NCBI RefSeq assembly: GCF_014193375.1
Contig: NZ_JACHZF010000015.1
Location: forward strand, 1-64,000
Direction of reading: 5' to 3'
Length of the DNA stretch: 64,000 bases
Origin: Halomonas campaniensis
GTDB lineage: Bacteria; Pseudomonadota; Gammaproteobacteria; Pseudomonadales; Halomonadaceae
The stretch's first letter is position 1. The number at the start of each line of letters is the position of its first letter. The notes under the pieces were generated by a model. That model was not told the DNA's origin. It made no database searches and saw nothing but the letters and a program-made list of their open reading frames with translations. Below are positions 43,087 through 52,207 of this stretch, piece by piece. Made by a program: the position numbers and the translations under genes.

Positions 43087-45929
43087 AACGAGACGAACTG
43101 ACCCGCTGGAACCGCGCCGGCCTGGCGCGGCTGGCATATGTCCACGGCAATGCCGCCAGCTTCCTCGAGACCCTGCGCGCGGGATTTGCCGGCCAGCCCG
43201 AGCTCATCCGCTGGGAGCGGGTCATGGGGCCGCCGCCCGATGAGCGCGACGAGACCCGCCGCGAGCGGCTGCTCGACCAGTACCGCACCCCGACCCGCGA
43301 CCCCGCCTGGGAGATTGCCCGGGCGCTCGCCCGCGCCAGCCAGGTGCTGGCCGGCCACGTCGATGCCGAGGCCAACGAGGGGTACCTGGGCACGGCCACG
43401 CTGTGGGAGCGCGTGCGCCAGCTGGTGACCATGATCGACTATATCCCCGCGCCGCCGGCCTCCGCCGCCACGCCGCTGGTGCTGCTTGCCCGGGAGGGGC
43501 GCGATGGCCGGATCCCGGCGGGCCTGGCGGTGCGCCATCAGCCGCTGGAGGGCGGCCCGCTGACCTTCGAGACCCTTGAGGATATCGACGTTCATGCCTC
43601 CCTGAATGCCCTGCGCCTGGCGGGCCACGACCGCTCGCCGGCCCCGCTGTGCGGCGATGAGCTGGAGCTGCCCGGCAAGCCCGGCGACGTCCGTGCCGAC
43701 GAGCCGCTGGTGCTGGAGGACGAGGTGGAGGGGCGCCTGCGGGTGTGTCGGGTGGCCGGGGTCAGCGAGGCGGCGCCCGGCTGGCTGCGGGTGCGGCTGG
43801 CGGAGGGCCTCGGCGAGAGGCATGGCTTTGTCCGGGGGCAGACCCGGGTGCATCACGGGGTACGTGAGAGGCCGACGCTGCTCGGGCCGGTGCCCGAGGT
43901 CGCCGCCCCCCTGGCGGCGAGGCGCCTGCGCCTCGCCGAGCCGCCGCCGCCCTTAGACCCCGGCGACGTCGTCTACCTGGGGCCTGCCGCCGATCCCGCC
44001 GACCGCTTTCGCCGGGTGGTCGCGCGGGAAGCGCGCGCCGTGATCCTCGACCGGCCCCTCGACTGGCTCGACTTCCGCCATGGCCACCTGGCGAAGGCAC
44101 GCCGCCTGGCCGTGTCCGGCGTCATCGGCCGAGAGCTGGAGGGCCAGGCGGGTGGGGTGGTACGGCTGAAGGTGGCCGGCGACCTGCGAGACCTGGCGGG
44201 AAGCTGGGTCGTGCGCCCCGGCAGTGACCGGGAGCTGAAGGCCTATCGCATCCTCGGCGTCGAGTACCGGCCGGCCGACCTGGACGTCGCCCACGCCGGC
44301 TTCAGCCTGCTGCGCATCCAGATCCAGGACTCGACCAGGGATCCGCTGCGTGACAACCCCCAGTACGTGATGGCGGCGCCGCCCTCGCGCGGCGTGCCCT
44401 TCGAGCCCTTCGTGCGCAATGACCGATGCCGGCCGCTGGACCGGCAGCTGGAGGTGAGGGGAGGCCGGGATGCCGAGGCGGGGGGCCTGATAGTGGTGCA
44501 GCGGGGGCAGCAGTTCGCCGGTGGCCGGCTGGAGAGCGTGGCCTCCCTCGAGGGGGAGCGGCGTCGCCTGACGGTTGCCGGCTGGACACACCGCGGCGGC
44601 GGCCGCTTCTGGCTCGGCGACAGCGTGCTGCATTGCGGCTTTCGTCACGTCTCGCGGCCGCGGGGCTGGGATCGCAACGAGGGCCTCGTCACCGGCCCTG
44701 GCCTGGTACTGGAGACGCTGCCCGCCGAACTGGGGCGCGGGCGGCGCGTGCTGGTGGCCGGTGGGGCCGGGCGGGCCGTCGAGGCCGAGGTCGAGCGGGT
44801 CGACGCGCAGGGGCGGGTCTTCCTGTCGCCCTCCCTCGACGATCTGGGCCTGAGGGTCTCGGAGGTGGTCATCCACGGCAACGTGGTGGCCGCCGGGCAT
44901 GGCGAGGCGCGTCCGGAAAGGGTCTACGGCGGGGTCGATATCACCCCGCAGGGGCTGCCTGTCGCCCTGAAGGATGTGGCCTTCACCGCCGACCGCCAGC
45001 TGCCCGGCGGCGTGCGCGCGGCGCTCGAGGTCCGGGTGGAGGGGGAGCGCTGGGAGCAGGTGGGACAGCTGCATGACGCCGGCCCCGAGGATCGCCACTA
45101 CACCGTGCGCTACACCGAGGATGGCGACCTGCTGCTGGGCTTCGGCGATGGCGAGCGGGGGCGCCGCGTGCCGGCGCGCCGCGGCAACGTGCGCATCGGC
45201 TGGCGCGAGGGCAGCGGTCCGGTCGGCAACCTCCCGCCGGGCTCCCTGGAGCGCCTGGCCCGCCCCGACCCGCGCCTCTCGGGCGTGCGCCAGCCCCTGC
45301 CCGCCGTCGGCGGCAATGCCGTCGAGGACAGCGAATCGCTGTGTCGTTCGGCGCCGGCCACCCTGCTGACCTTCGATCGCGCCGTCTCGCTGGCGGATTT
45401 CGCCGCCCTGGCGACCAGTCACAGCAGCGTCTGGCGGGCCCGGGCGCGTCCGGGTCCGGCGCGCACCCGACGCGCCAGGGCGGTCACGGTGGTGGTGTTG
45501 CCGGCGGGAGGGGAGGCGTCGCCACACCTGCTGGCCAGCCTGTCGGCCTACCTCCACTCCCACGCCCCACCGGGTATCCGCGTGGGGCTGGTCGAGGCCG
45601 CTCGGGTCGCGATCCACCTGCGCGCCCGCCTGCGCCTCGACACGGCGGCCTTCGACCCCGACACCGTGGTCGAGGCGGTGCGCCGGGTGCTGCAGGGCGC
45701 GTTCGCGCTGGCCGAGCGCGATATCGGCGAGCCGCTGACCATCGCCGAGGTGTTCCGCCACATCGAGGCGGTGGACGGGGTGGTCAATTCACGCTGCGCC
45801 ATCGGCCGCGACCGGATGCCGGCGCTCGACAGCGGGCTGCGCCAGGTGCCCGCCGGTGTGGATGAGGTGCTCCACCTGCCGCCGGCTGTCGGCCATCTTG
45901 CCATCGACTGGGAGGAGGCGATCCCATGA
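43083..45929 (+). CDS. Large baseplate assembly protein (Afp12-like)
   Basis: A 948-residue protein, the second wedge component. The N-terminal 120 residues are helical (YLGTATLWERVRQLVTMIDY). A beta-rich middle follows, and then the baseplate J-type core YTVRYTEDGDLLLGFGDGER with GWREGSGPVGNLPPGSLERL (about residues 680-730). The C-terminal 200 residues include VSLADFAALATSHSSVWRAR and VVNSRCAIGRDRMPAL. Size and order agree with the putative baseplate assembly family of eCIS loci. Overlaps both neighbours by four bases. Confidence 0.9.
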   Translation: MKRDELTRWNRAGLARLAYVHGNAASFLETLRAGFAGQPELIRWERVMGPPPDERDETRRERLLDQYRTPTRDPAWEIARALARASQVLAGHVDAEANEGYLGTATLWERVRQLVTMIDYIPAPPASAATPLVLLAREGRDGRIPAGLAVRHQPLEGGPLTFETLEDIDVHASLNALRLAGHDRSPAPLCGDELELPGKPGDVRADEPLVLEDEVEGRLRVCRVAGVSEAAPGWLRVRLAEGLGERHGFVRGQTRVHHGVRERPTLLGPVPEVAAPLAARRLRLAEPPPPLDPGDVVYLGPAADPADRFRRVVAREARAVILDRPLDWLDFRHGHLAKARRLAVSGVIGRELEGQAGGVVRLKVAGDLRDLAGSWVVRPGSDRELKAYRILGVEYRPADLDVAHAGFSLLRIQIQDSTRDPLRDNPQYVMAAPPSRGVPFEPFVRNDRCRPLDRQLEVRGGRDAEAGGLIVVQRGQQFAGGRLESVASLEGERRRLTVAGWTHRGGGRFWLGDSVLHCGFRHVSRPRGWDRNEGLVTGPGLVLETLPAELGRGRRVLVAGGAGRAVEAEVERVDAQGRVFLSPSLDDLGLRVSEVVIHGNVVAAGHGEARPERVYGGVDITPQGLPVALKDVAFTADRQLPGGVRAALEVRVEGERWEQVGQLHDAGPEDRHYTVRYTEDGDLLLGFGDGERGRRVPARRGNVRIGWREGSGPVGNLPPGSLERLARPDPRLSGVRQPLPAVGGNAVEDSESLCRSAPATLLTFDRAVSLADFAALATSHSSVWRARARPGPARTRRARAVTVVVLPAGGEASPHLLASLSAYLHSHAPPGIRVGLVEAARVAIHLRARLRLDTAAFDPDTVVEAVRRVLQGAFALAERDIGEPLTIAEVFRHIEAVDGVVNSRCAIGRDRMPALDSGLRQVPAGVDEVLHLPPAVGHLAIDWEEAIP

Positions 45930-47482
45930 CGCCCGATGCCCCCGATTCCCGATGGTCGAGCCGGCTGGGCCGCCAGCTGTGGCTCCTGCTGCCCGAGCTC
46001 TATCGCCAGCGCGATGAGTCGGGCCAGCTGGCCGCCTGGCTGGACGGCTGCGGCCTGCTGCTCGACCAGCTGCACGGCACCCTCGAACAGCGCCTGGACG
46101 ATGCCTTCCCCGAGAGCGCCCAGGGCTGGATCCTGCCCTACCTGGGCCAGCTGCTGGATGCCCGGCTGGTCTCGCCCACGGTGGCGGGGCGGCGCCAGGA
46201 GGTGCTCAATGCGGTGCGCTGGCGCAAGCGCAAGGGCACCGTGGCGGCCCTGGAGGAGCTCGCCGCGGCGGTGGCCGATTCGCCGGCACGGGTCCACGAG
46301 GGCTGGCAGCGGGTGATCACCACCTACCTGCCCGGCACCCCGCTGCCGCGGGTGGTCACGCCCGACTTCCGATACCGCATGCGGCGGGTGCTGGACGATG
46401 ACGGCACTCCGCGGCTCGTCGGCGAGTCCGGGGTGCCATGCTTCCCCGACAGCCACGAGGACCTCACGCTGCGCACCGCGGAGCTGAGCGTGGGCGGGCG
46501 GCGCCCGCGGCGCTTCCACCCGCGCAGCCTGCTGCTGCACCTGCCGCCGGGACGGGGGTTCTTCCCCCTGGCGCGCGAGCCGGTCGGCGGCATGGCACTG
46601 CCGGGCGACATCGCCTGCGGGGAGGCCGACTGGCGGCCGCTGCGCGATGGGCGCCAGGCCTGTCGGCGCCTCGTGGCGACCTCGCCCTGGCGCTGGGAGG
46701 TAGAGCGCATCCGGCGCCCGGTGCCCAGCGGCTGGATGCTCGAATCGGAGCACCATCGGGTGGCCAGCGCCGACGGGCACCCGCTGCCGGTCACCGGCCG
46801 CGTGGTGCTGGACCTCCCCGGCGACGGGGTGGCGCGCCACTTCCACTTTCAGGACCTGGTCTTCCTTCACACGCTCAGGGTCAGCCGCGCGACCCTGCAT
46901 CTCGAGCGCTGCGCCGCCAGTCGCGCCGTGGTGGTCTTCTCGCCGCGCGGCGAGGTGCCGGCCCTGTCGCTGCGTGACAGCCTGGTCGGCTATGCGCGCA
47001 CCGCCACGGCGCTGTGTCGCCTGGAGCATGCCACCGTGCTGGGCGGCCTGGTGGCCGAACACCTGCAGGCCAGCGACAGCCTCGTGCTGGGCCCGCTGCG
47101 GGCCGACCTGGCCAGCGACAGCGGCCCGCCCCGGCGTGGCTGCCTGCGCTACAGCAGCCTGCCGGCGCTGGTGCCCTACGCCGCGGTGGAGGACCGCCCC
47201 TGGTTGGAGGTGCATCACGCCTCGATGGCCAGCCGGGCGCCGGTCATGCTTTCCCGACAGTTCGGCAAGGAGGGCTGTGGGGTGCTGCATCCCGACGGGC
47301 CCGCCGAGATCCATGCCGGCGCCGAGGACGGGGGAGAGATGGGGGCCTACCACCATCGCTTTCACCAGCGTCGCCTGGAGGCCGTCCGCCACAAACTCGA
47401 GCAGCATCTGCCGCTGGGCATGACTACCGCCATCATCACCGACCCGCGCCTCGCCCGACAGCCCCCGCGGCTGCGGCGCTGA
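45926..47482 (+). CDS. Tail protein I-like baseplate protein with long extension
   Basis: A 518-residue protein. The N-terminal 135 residues match phage P2 gpI-like tail proteins: LLPELYRQRDESGQLAAWLD, LPYLGQLLDARLVSPT and RKGTVAALEELAAAVADSP. The following 380 residues form a beta-rich extension containing PRRFHPRSLLLHLPPGRGFF and YSSLPALVPYAAVEDRPWLE, possibly a solenoid or surface domain. It may be the attachment point for the fibre protein encoded next. Overlaps the previous gene by ATGA. Confidence 0.85.
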   Translation: MTPDAPDSRWSSRLGRQLWLLLPELYRQRDESGQLAAWLDGCGLLLDQLHGTLEQRLDDAFPESAQGWILPYLGQLLDARLVSPTVAGRRQEVLNAVRWRKRKGTVAALEELAAAVADSPARVHEGWQRVITTYLPGTPLPRVVTPDFRYRMRRVLDDDGTPRLVGESGVPCFPDSHEDLTLRTAELSVGGRRPRRFHPRSLLLHLPPGRGFFPLAREPVGGMALPGDIACGEADWRPLRDGRQACRRLVATSPWRWEVERIRRPVPSGWMLESEHHRVASADGHPLPVTGRVVLDLPGDGVARHFHFQDLVFLHTLRVSRATLHLERCAASRAVVVFSPRGEVPALSLRDSLVGYARTATALCRLEHATVLGGLVAEHLQASDSLVLGPLRADLASDSGPPRRGCLRYSSLPALVPYAAVEDRPWLEVHHASMASRAPVMLSRQFGKEGCGVLHPDGPAEIHAGAEDGGEMGAYHHRFHQRRLEAVRHKLEQHLPLGMTTAIITDPRLARQPPRLRR

Positions 47483-47512
47483 AACAGAGCCGACACCAGG
47501 CAGGGAGACGAC

Positions 47513-49960
47513 ATGAAGACACAGATATCGCGCTATCGCAGGGAGTCGGATCACCGCTATGACGCGGTTCACCAGCAGCAGGGGCGGGTGCTGACCGATG
47601 CCGACTGGAACGCGCTGGTGGATGCCCTGCGCCGGACCCTGGTGGAGGGCAGTCGACAGGCACTGGGCAGCGGCATGCCGGCGAATGGCGGCCTGCTGGA
47701 CATCGACCAGGACGGCCGACCCGCCCTCCGCTGGGGGCGGGTGGTGGTCGATGGTCGGCTGGGGGAGTGGGTGGCGACACCCGGCGCCGATGAGGACACG
47801 GATCCCCTGAGCGTGCAGGCCGACCTGCCCGGGCTCGCCCCGCCGGCGGGGGACCACGTGCTGTACGTCGACCTCTGGGAGCGCGAGATCACCGCCCTGG
47901 AGGACCCCTCGCTGGCCGACCCGGCGCTGAATGGCGCCGACACCTGCACCCGTACCCGCACCATGGTGCAGCTCAAGTGGGCGCCACTGGATGACGACCC
48001 CTTCGAGGAAGCGGCCGGCCTGCCCGCCTGTGGCGATGCGTCGCTGACGCTCCAGGAGCGCGAGGAGGCCACGCTGGTCGACGACCCCTGCGAGCCCCAG
48101 CTGGAGGTCTTCCACCCGGGAATCGGCGATGCGCTCTTTCGTCTCGAGGTGCATCACCATCCCGGCCCGGGAGGCGACGGGGAGCTGGTGCTCAAGTGGT
48201 CCCGGGAGAACGGCGCCGAGGCCGAGGCGCGCGACGCGCTGTCGCCGGGGTTCGTCAGCCCCGACCGGGTCTACGAGCCCTTCGGCCCCGACAGCGACAG
48301 CCATCTCGGCATCCACCGGCACGACAGCGCGGGAATTCCCAGGCGCGGCACGCTGGTCGCCGGCCGGGCGCCCCACGAGGAGGAGGACCCCGAGCTGCGC
48401 TGGCTGCGCCGCTGGGATGGCTACTGCCACCTGACGCGCTCGGGCGGTGCCTGGGAATGGCAGGAGGGCTGGCACCGCGGCACGGCGCTGCAGCGTCACG
48501 ACAGCGAGGAGCAAGCCCGCCAGGCCGGCAGCGCCGAGGTTCACCTGACCGACGACCGCCTGCTGCTGATGCTGGACCGCTACAGCCTCGAGCTGGAGCT
48601 TGGCGAGCGACGCTTCATCAGCGGCGACTACTGGCTGGCCACCCTGCGCGAGGCCGCCGAGGAGGCGGCGCGCATCGAGCTGGCCAGCGCGACCCCGCTG
48701 GGTATCCGGCATCACTACCTGCGCCTCTACCGCGTGGTGGACGGCGAGCCCCAGCCGCTGGATGACGCCACCCGTCGGCGCTTCCAGTATCTCGACCTGG
48801 CCTCGCTGCTGGCCGACCGCATCGGCTACGACGCGGGCCTCGCGCCGGAGCGCTGGAAGGCCCTGCTCGCACCGGGCGAAGGGGAGCCGCCGGAGAACGT
48901 CCAGCAGGCACTGGACGCCCTGCTGGTTCATCTCAACAGCGAGGCGGTGACCCACCACTTCGGGAAATGTGACCGCAAGCCCAGTGTCAGGTCCCTGCTG
49001 GCCGAGGCGGGGCTCGGACACTGGAGGGAGCGCCGCCAGCCGCTCGGCATACTGCTCAATGATCTCTTCTGCCGCCTGGATGCACGCACGCTGCCCTATC
49101 GGGCCAGGACCTCCTCCACGGCGCTGCCCCAGAGCCTCGACGATGTGGTCCTCGACCGCACCCGGGGAGGGAAGATCGAGGGGGACCTGCATGTCACCCA
49201 GGCGGTTTCGGTGGATGGGCCCATGAAGGTCGCCGGCGAGATCCGCAGCGACAAGGGGGTCACGGCGCCTCGCGTGCACGGGGAAGCGGTCGTGGCCGAG
49301 AAGTCCTTCGTCCATCCTCCGGGTGCGAAGAAGGGGCTCGTGCTGACCGCGAAGGACCAGCGCGGCAACGCGGTCTGGGCCGAGCCCCCGGCCCAGGCCG
49401 GGGAGGGCCTCTGGGAGCGCGACGAGGCCGGTTTCCTGGTGCCGAGAGACAAGGTCGAGGGGGTGCGCGCCGTCCCCGAGCTCGCCACCGGCGAGCACCG
49501 CGGCGGCTGGGTGACCGGGGTGGCCTGGCAGCCCTGGGAGCCCGATGGCAAGCGATACCCCCTGGATGTCGAGGAGGGGCGCTTCGACCTCTTCGACATC
49601 CTCAAGAAACCCCCTGCCTGGCCCCTGCCCGAGCGCATCGTCAAGGAGGCGCGAGAGGTGCTGCTGCACGTCTCGGCGGCGGCGGTGCCGGCGGGGCAGG
49701 GGCGCGAGCGTCAGGAGCGTCTCGGCGAGCTGACCCTGACCTTCGTTACGAGCTTTGGACGAGAGGATGCCCCCCCATTCAAGAAGCACCTCTACCTGGC
49801 CTTCGGTGCCGGCATCTCCTCGGCCTCGGACAATATCTGGCTGCCGGTGGTCGGCAAGGGGCAGGTGAGCCTGCGGGCCGAACTGGAAGGGGGCGCCCCG
49901 GAGGAGTTCATCGAGACCTTCAAGCTGATTGGCCGGGCCTTCGTGACCGGCTATCGCTAG
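47513..49960 (+). CDS. DUF6519 protein with fibre-like C-terminus
   Basis: An 815-residue protein. The N-terminal domain starts ISRYRRESDHRYDAVHQQQG and continues RVLTDADWNALVDALRRTL, the pattern known as DUF6519 in eCIS and phage-tail loci. Near residues 560-620 is a fibre/collar-like repeat region (VSVDGPMKVAGEIRSDKG). A C-terminal domain of about 170 residues follows, with LYLAFGAGISSASDNIWLPV. It is the best candidate for the host-contact fibre or for an outer baseplate shell. Start behind AGGGAGAC. Confidence 0.8.
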   Translation: MKTQISRYRRESDHRYDAVHQQQGRVLTDADWNALVDALRRTLVEGSRQALGSGMPANGGLLDIDQDGRPALRWGRVVVDGRLGEWVATPGADEDTDPLSVQADLPGLAPPAGDHVLYVDLWEREITALEDPSLADPALNGADTCTRTRTMVQLKWAPLDDDPFEEAAGLPACGDASLTLQEREEATLVDDPCEPQLEVFHPGIGDALFRLEVHHHPGPGGDGELVLKWSRENGAEAEARDALSPGFVSPDRVYEPFGPDSDSHLGIHRHDSAGIPRRGTLVAGRAPHEEEDPELRWLRRWDGYCHLTRSGGAWEWQEGWHRGTALQRHDSEEQARQAGSAEVHLTDDRLLLMLDRYSLELELGERRFISGDYWLATLREAAEEAARIELASATPLGIRHHYLRLYRVVDGEPQPLDDATRRRFQYLDLASLLADRIGYDAGLAPERWKALLAPGEGEPPENVQQALDALLVHLNSEAVTHHFGKCDRKPSVRSLLAEAGLGHWRERRQPLGILLNDLFCRLDARTLPYRARTSSTALPQSLDDVVLDRTRGGKIEGDLHVTQAVSVDGPMKVAGEIRSDKGVTAPRVHGEAVVAEKSFVHPPGAKKGLVLTAKDQRGNAVWAEPPAQAGEGLWERDEAGFLVPRDKVEGVRAVPELATGEHRGGWVTGVAWQPWEPDGKRYPLDVEEGRFDLFDILKKPPAWPLPERIVKEAREVLLHVSAAAVPAGQGRERQERLGELTLTFVTSFGREDAPPFKKHLYLAFGAGISSASDNIWLPVVGKGQVSLRAELEGGAPEEFIETFKLIGRAFVTGYR

Positions 49961-49987
49961 CCGGGAAAGCCGGCAAGGAGCGTGATC

Positions 49988-52126
49988 ATGGGCGATGCGA
50001 CGGAGTCCTGCACGCCGCAGGAGAGCGAGGGTCGCCGCCGTACGGCCACCTCGTCGGCCCGCTCGGCCCCCGACAGGGGTGTCCACGATACCTTGCATGA
50101 GGCGCCCCGCCCGGTGGTGGTCTACACCTCGCCGGAGGCCGTCGCGGCCCTGCAGTTCGATGAGCCCGACAAGGGGCAGGTCATCGGCAGCGACCTGCTG
50201 GCACCGCTGGTGGTCCGCGGCTACTGGTTCAACCTCGACGGCGAGTCCGACAGCGGCAACCTCGGCTATCTGGACGTCAACATCCCCGCCGACAATCCGG
50301 ACTGGAAGGCCTTCGGCGAGGACCTCTCCCTGCCCGTGCTGCGCCTGCCGGGCGATCCTCGCGCCGGGCTGCTGACGGGGCGTCACCTGCAGTCCCTGCT
50401 CGATGGCTTTCTGGAGCGCAAGGAGGCGACCCAGGCGCTGCCGATCCTGGTGGAGCTCGACGAGCTCGAGGTCGATGAGGAGGGCGGGCTGAACGTGGAG
50501 GGCACCCTGCTGCCCGAGCTCCCCATCCTCGGCGACAGGGGGCTGGCCTTTACCCTGCGCGGCAACGATTTCCGCCTCGAGCAGCCCATCGATACCGGTG
50601 ACCTGCGCCTGCCGCCGCCCTTCGAGCTGACCGACTCCAGCCTGGTGCTCTTTGCCTCCACCGCCGATGGCTGGGGCGGTGAGGGGAAGATCGAGTTCGC
50701 GCTGGCCCCCTATGGGGAAGGGGAGCTCGAGGTCATGGCGAGCAGTCGAGAGCTGGGCTTCGGGGGCCACTTCGATTTTGACAGCCGGCTCTTCGAGACG
50801 GCGCGGGTCGCGCTGGCCTACGAGGAGGGCGCGCTGACAGGTACCGGAACGCTGGCACTGGGCGAGGGCAAGCTGCGCGGCGTCCAGGCCGCCAGCCTGG
50901 AGCTGACCGTCGACGGCGAGAGCGTCAGCGGCGAGGGCGAGATCACCCCCAGCCTGGCGGCGCTGGAGGCCGGGGAGCTGGCCTTCTCGGTGAGCCGCGA
51001 CGAGGGCGCCATGCTCTCGGTCGGGGTGACGCTGGGCGATGCCATCCCGCGGGTGGAGGGGGGCGAGCTGACGGGGACCATCGCCCCGCGCGAGGAGGGC
51101 GAGGGCTATGCGCTGGCGATCGCCGGGGAGATCAACGCCGACCTGCCCGGTTTCGACGCCGGGCTCACCGCCTCCCTGGACGATGGCCTGTTCGATGTCG
51201 AGGGGCGCGGGGCCTACTCCCGTGGCCTGATCGCCGGCGAGCTGACCTTCGGCGCCACCAATCGCGAGGTGGATGAGGAGACCGGGGAGCGCCTCGAGGC
51301 GCCCGGGGAGAGGATCACGCTGTTCGGTGCCGGCGAGGCGACCATCGCGCTGACGCCCTGGCTCGAGGGCCGCGCCGGCCTGGCGGTGCTGCCCCAGGGT
51401 GAGGTCGAGCTGACGGGCGGCATCGGCATCCCCGACAGCGTCACCCTGTTCGAGGCCGATCCCTGGGAGCGCAACCTGATGACGGTCCGCCTGGACATTC
51501 CCATCGTCGGCTTCACCGTGGCGCGCCAGCGTGTCGGCATCTTCGCCACCGTGGGCGGCGGGCTCGACCTGCGCGCCTCGGTGGGGCCCGGCACCCTCGA
51601 CGAGCTCGATATCGAGGTGACCTACAACCCGGATCGTGAGGACGAGACCCGGGTGGTCGGGGAGGCGCTGCTGGCGGTGCCGGCCAGTGCCGGATTGCGC
51701 CTGTTCCTGCGCGGCGGCCTCGGGGCGGGCATTCCGGTGGTCAGCGCCACGCTGGGACTGGAGGCGGGCGGGGAGCTGGGGCTCGAGGCCCGCGCCGAGG
51801 CCGGCGTGGCACTCGACTGGCAGCCCGGTCAGGGGCTCGAGCTGGAGGCGCGCGTCGCCCTGCAGGGCCAGCCGGTGTTCCGCTTCGACCTGGCGGGGTT
51901 TGCCCAGGTCGAGGCCGACCTGCTGGTGCGTACCCTGGACCTCTACGACGAGCGCTGGGAGCTGGCCGCCGCCGAGGCCGGCGGCGGCATGCGCTTCGGT
52001 GTCGGCTTCCCGATCCGTTATGTGCAGGGCGAGCCCTTCTCGATGGACTGGGGGGATATCGAATTCCAGGTGCCCCGGGTCCAGCCCGTGGCCCTGGTCA
52101 GGGACCTGCTGGATCGCGTCGTCTAG
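49988..52126 (+). CDS. Unknown beta-repeat protein at the end of the eCIS operon
   Basis: A 712-residue protein I do not recognise. A polar N-terminal tail of about 35 residues rich in Ser/Arg/Thr (RTATSSARSAPDRGV) precedes a segment APRPVVVYTSPEAVAALQFD. From about residue 190 the chain is a long run of short amphipathic strands with many Glu/Gly turns (for example GTGTLALGEGKLRGVQAA and EVELTGGIGIPDSVTLFEAD), suggesting an extended beta-solenoid or barrel-like fold. The chain is strongly acidic and has no signal peptide or transmembrane helix. The start is ATG 49988, 8 bases after AAGGAG. It is on the same strand, 27 bases after the DUF6519 gene, and is followed by unrelated genes. It may be cargo, a shell or a fibre. 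Confidence 0.75.
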   Translation: MGDATESCTPQESEGRRRTATSSARSAPDRGVHDTLHEAPRPVVVYTSPEAVAALQFDEPDKGQVIGSDLLAPLVVRGYWFNLDGESDSGNLGYLDVNIPADNPDWKAFGEDLSLPVLRLPGDPRAGLLTGRHLQSLLDGFLERKEATQALPILVELDELEVDEEGGLNVEGTLLPELPILGDRGLAFTLRGNDFRLEQPIDTGDLRLPPPFELTDSSLVLFASTADGWGGEGKIEFALAPYGEGELEVMASSRELGFGGHFDFDSRLFETARVALAYEEGALTGTGTLALGEGKLRGVQAASLELTVDGESVSGEGEITPSLAALEAGELAFSVSRDEGAMLSVGVTLGDAIPRVEGGELTGTIAPREEGEGYALAIAGEINADLPGFDAGLTASLDDGLFDVEGRGAYSRGLIAGELTFGATNREVDEETGERLEAPGERITLFGAGEATIALTPWLEGRAGLAVLPQGEVELTGGIGIPDSVTLFEADPWERNLMTVRLDIPIVGFTVARQRVGIFATVGGGLDLRASVGPGTLDELDIEVTYNPDREDETRVVGEALLAVPASAGLRLFLRGGLGAGIPVVSATLGLEAGGELGLEARAEAGVALDWQPGQGLELEARVALQGQPVFRFDLAGFAQVEADLLVRTLDLYDERWELAAAEAGGGMRFGVGFPIRYVQGEPFSMDWGDIEFQVPRVQPVALVRDLLDRVV

Positions 52127-52207
52127 GGAGCGCCGGGGTTGGCCGAACGTTGCGAGGGCCGTCAATCTCGGGTCAACTAGGTCGTTTCCCCCGGGAGCCC
52201 CGACAGG

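Noticed and set aside
31341..52126. Prophage or R-type tailocin
   Set aside because: No head, packaging, lysis, integrase or phage regulator genes. AAA+ ATPase, DUF4255 and the Afp7/Afp12-like proteins point to an eCIS.
31341..52126. Type VI secretion system
   Set aside because: No TssB/TssC pair, Hcp, ClpV or TssJLM membrane complex; the sheath is the single-chain phage type.
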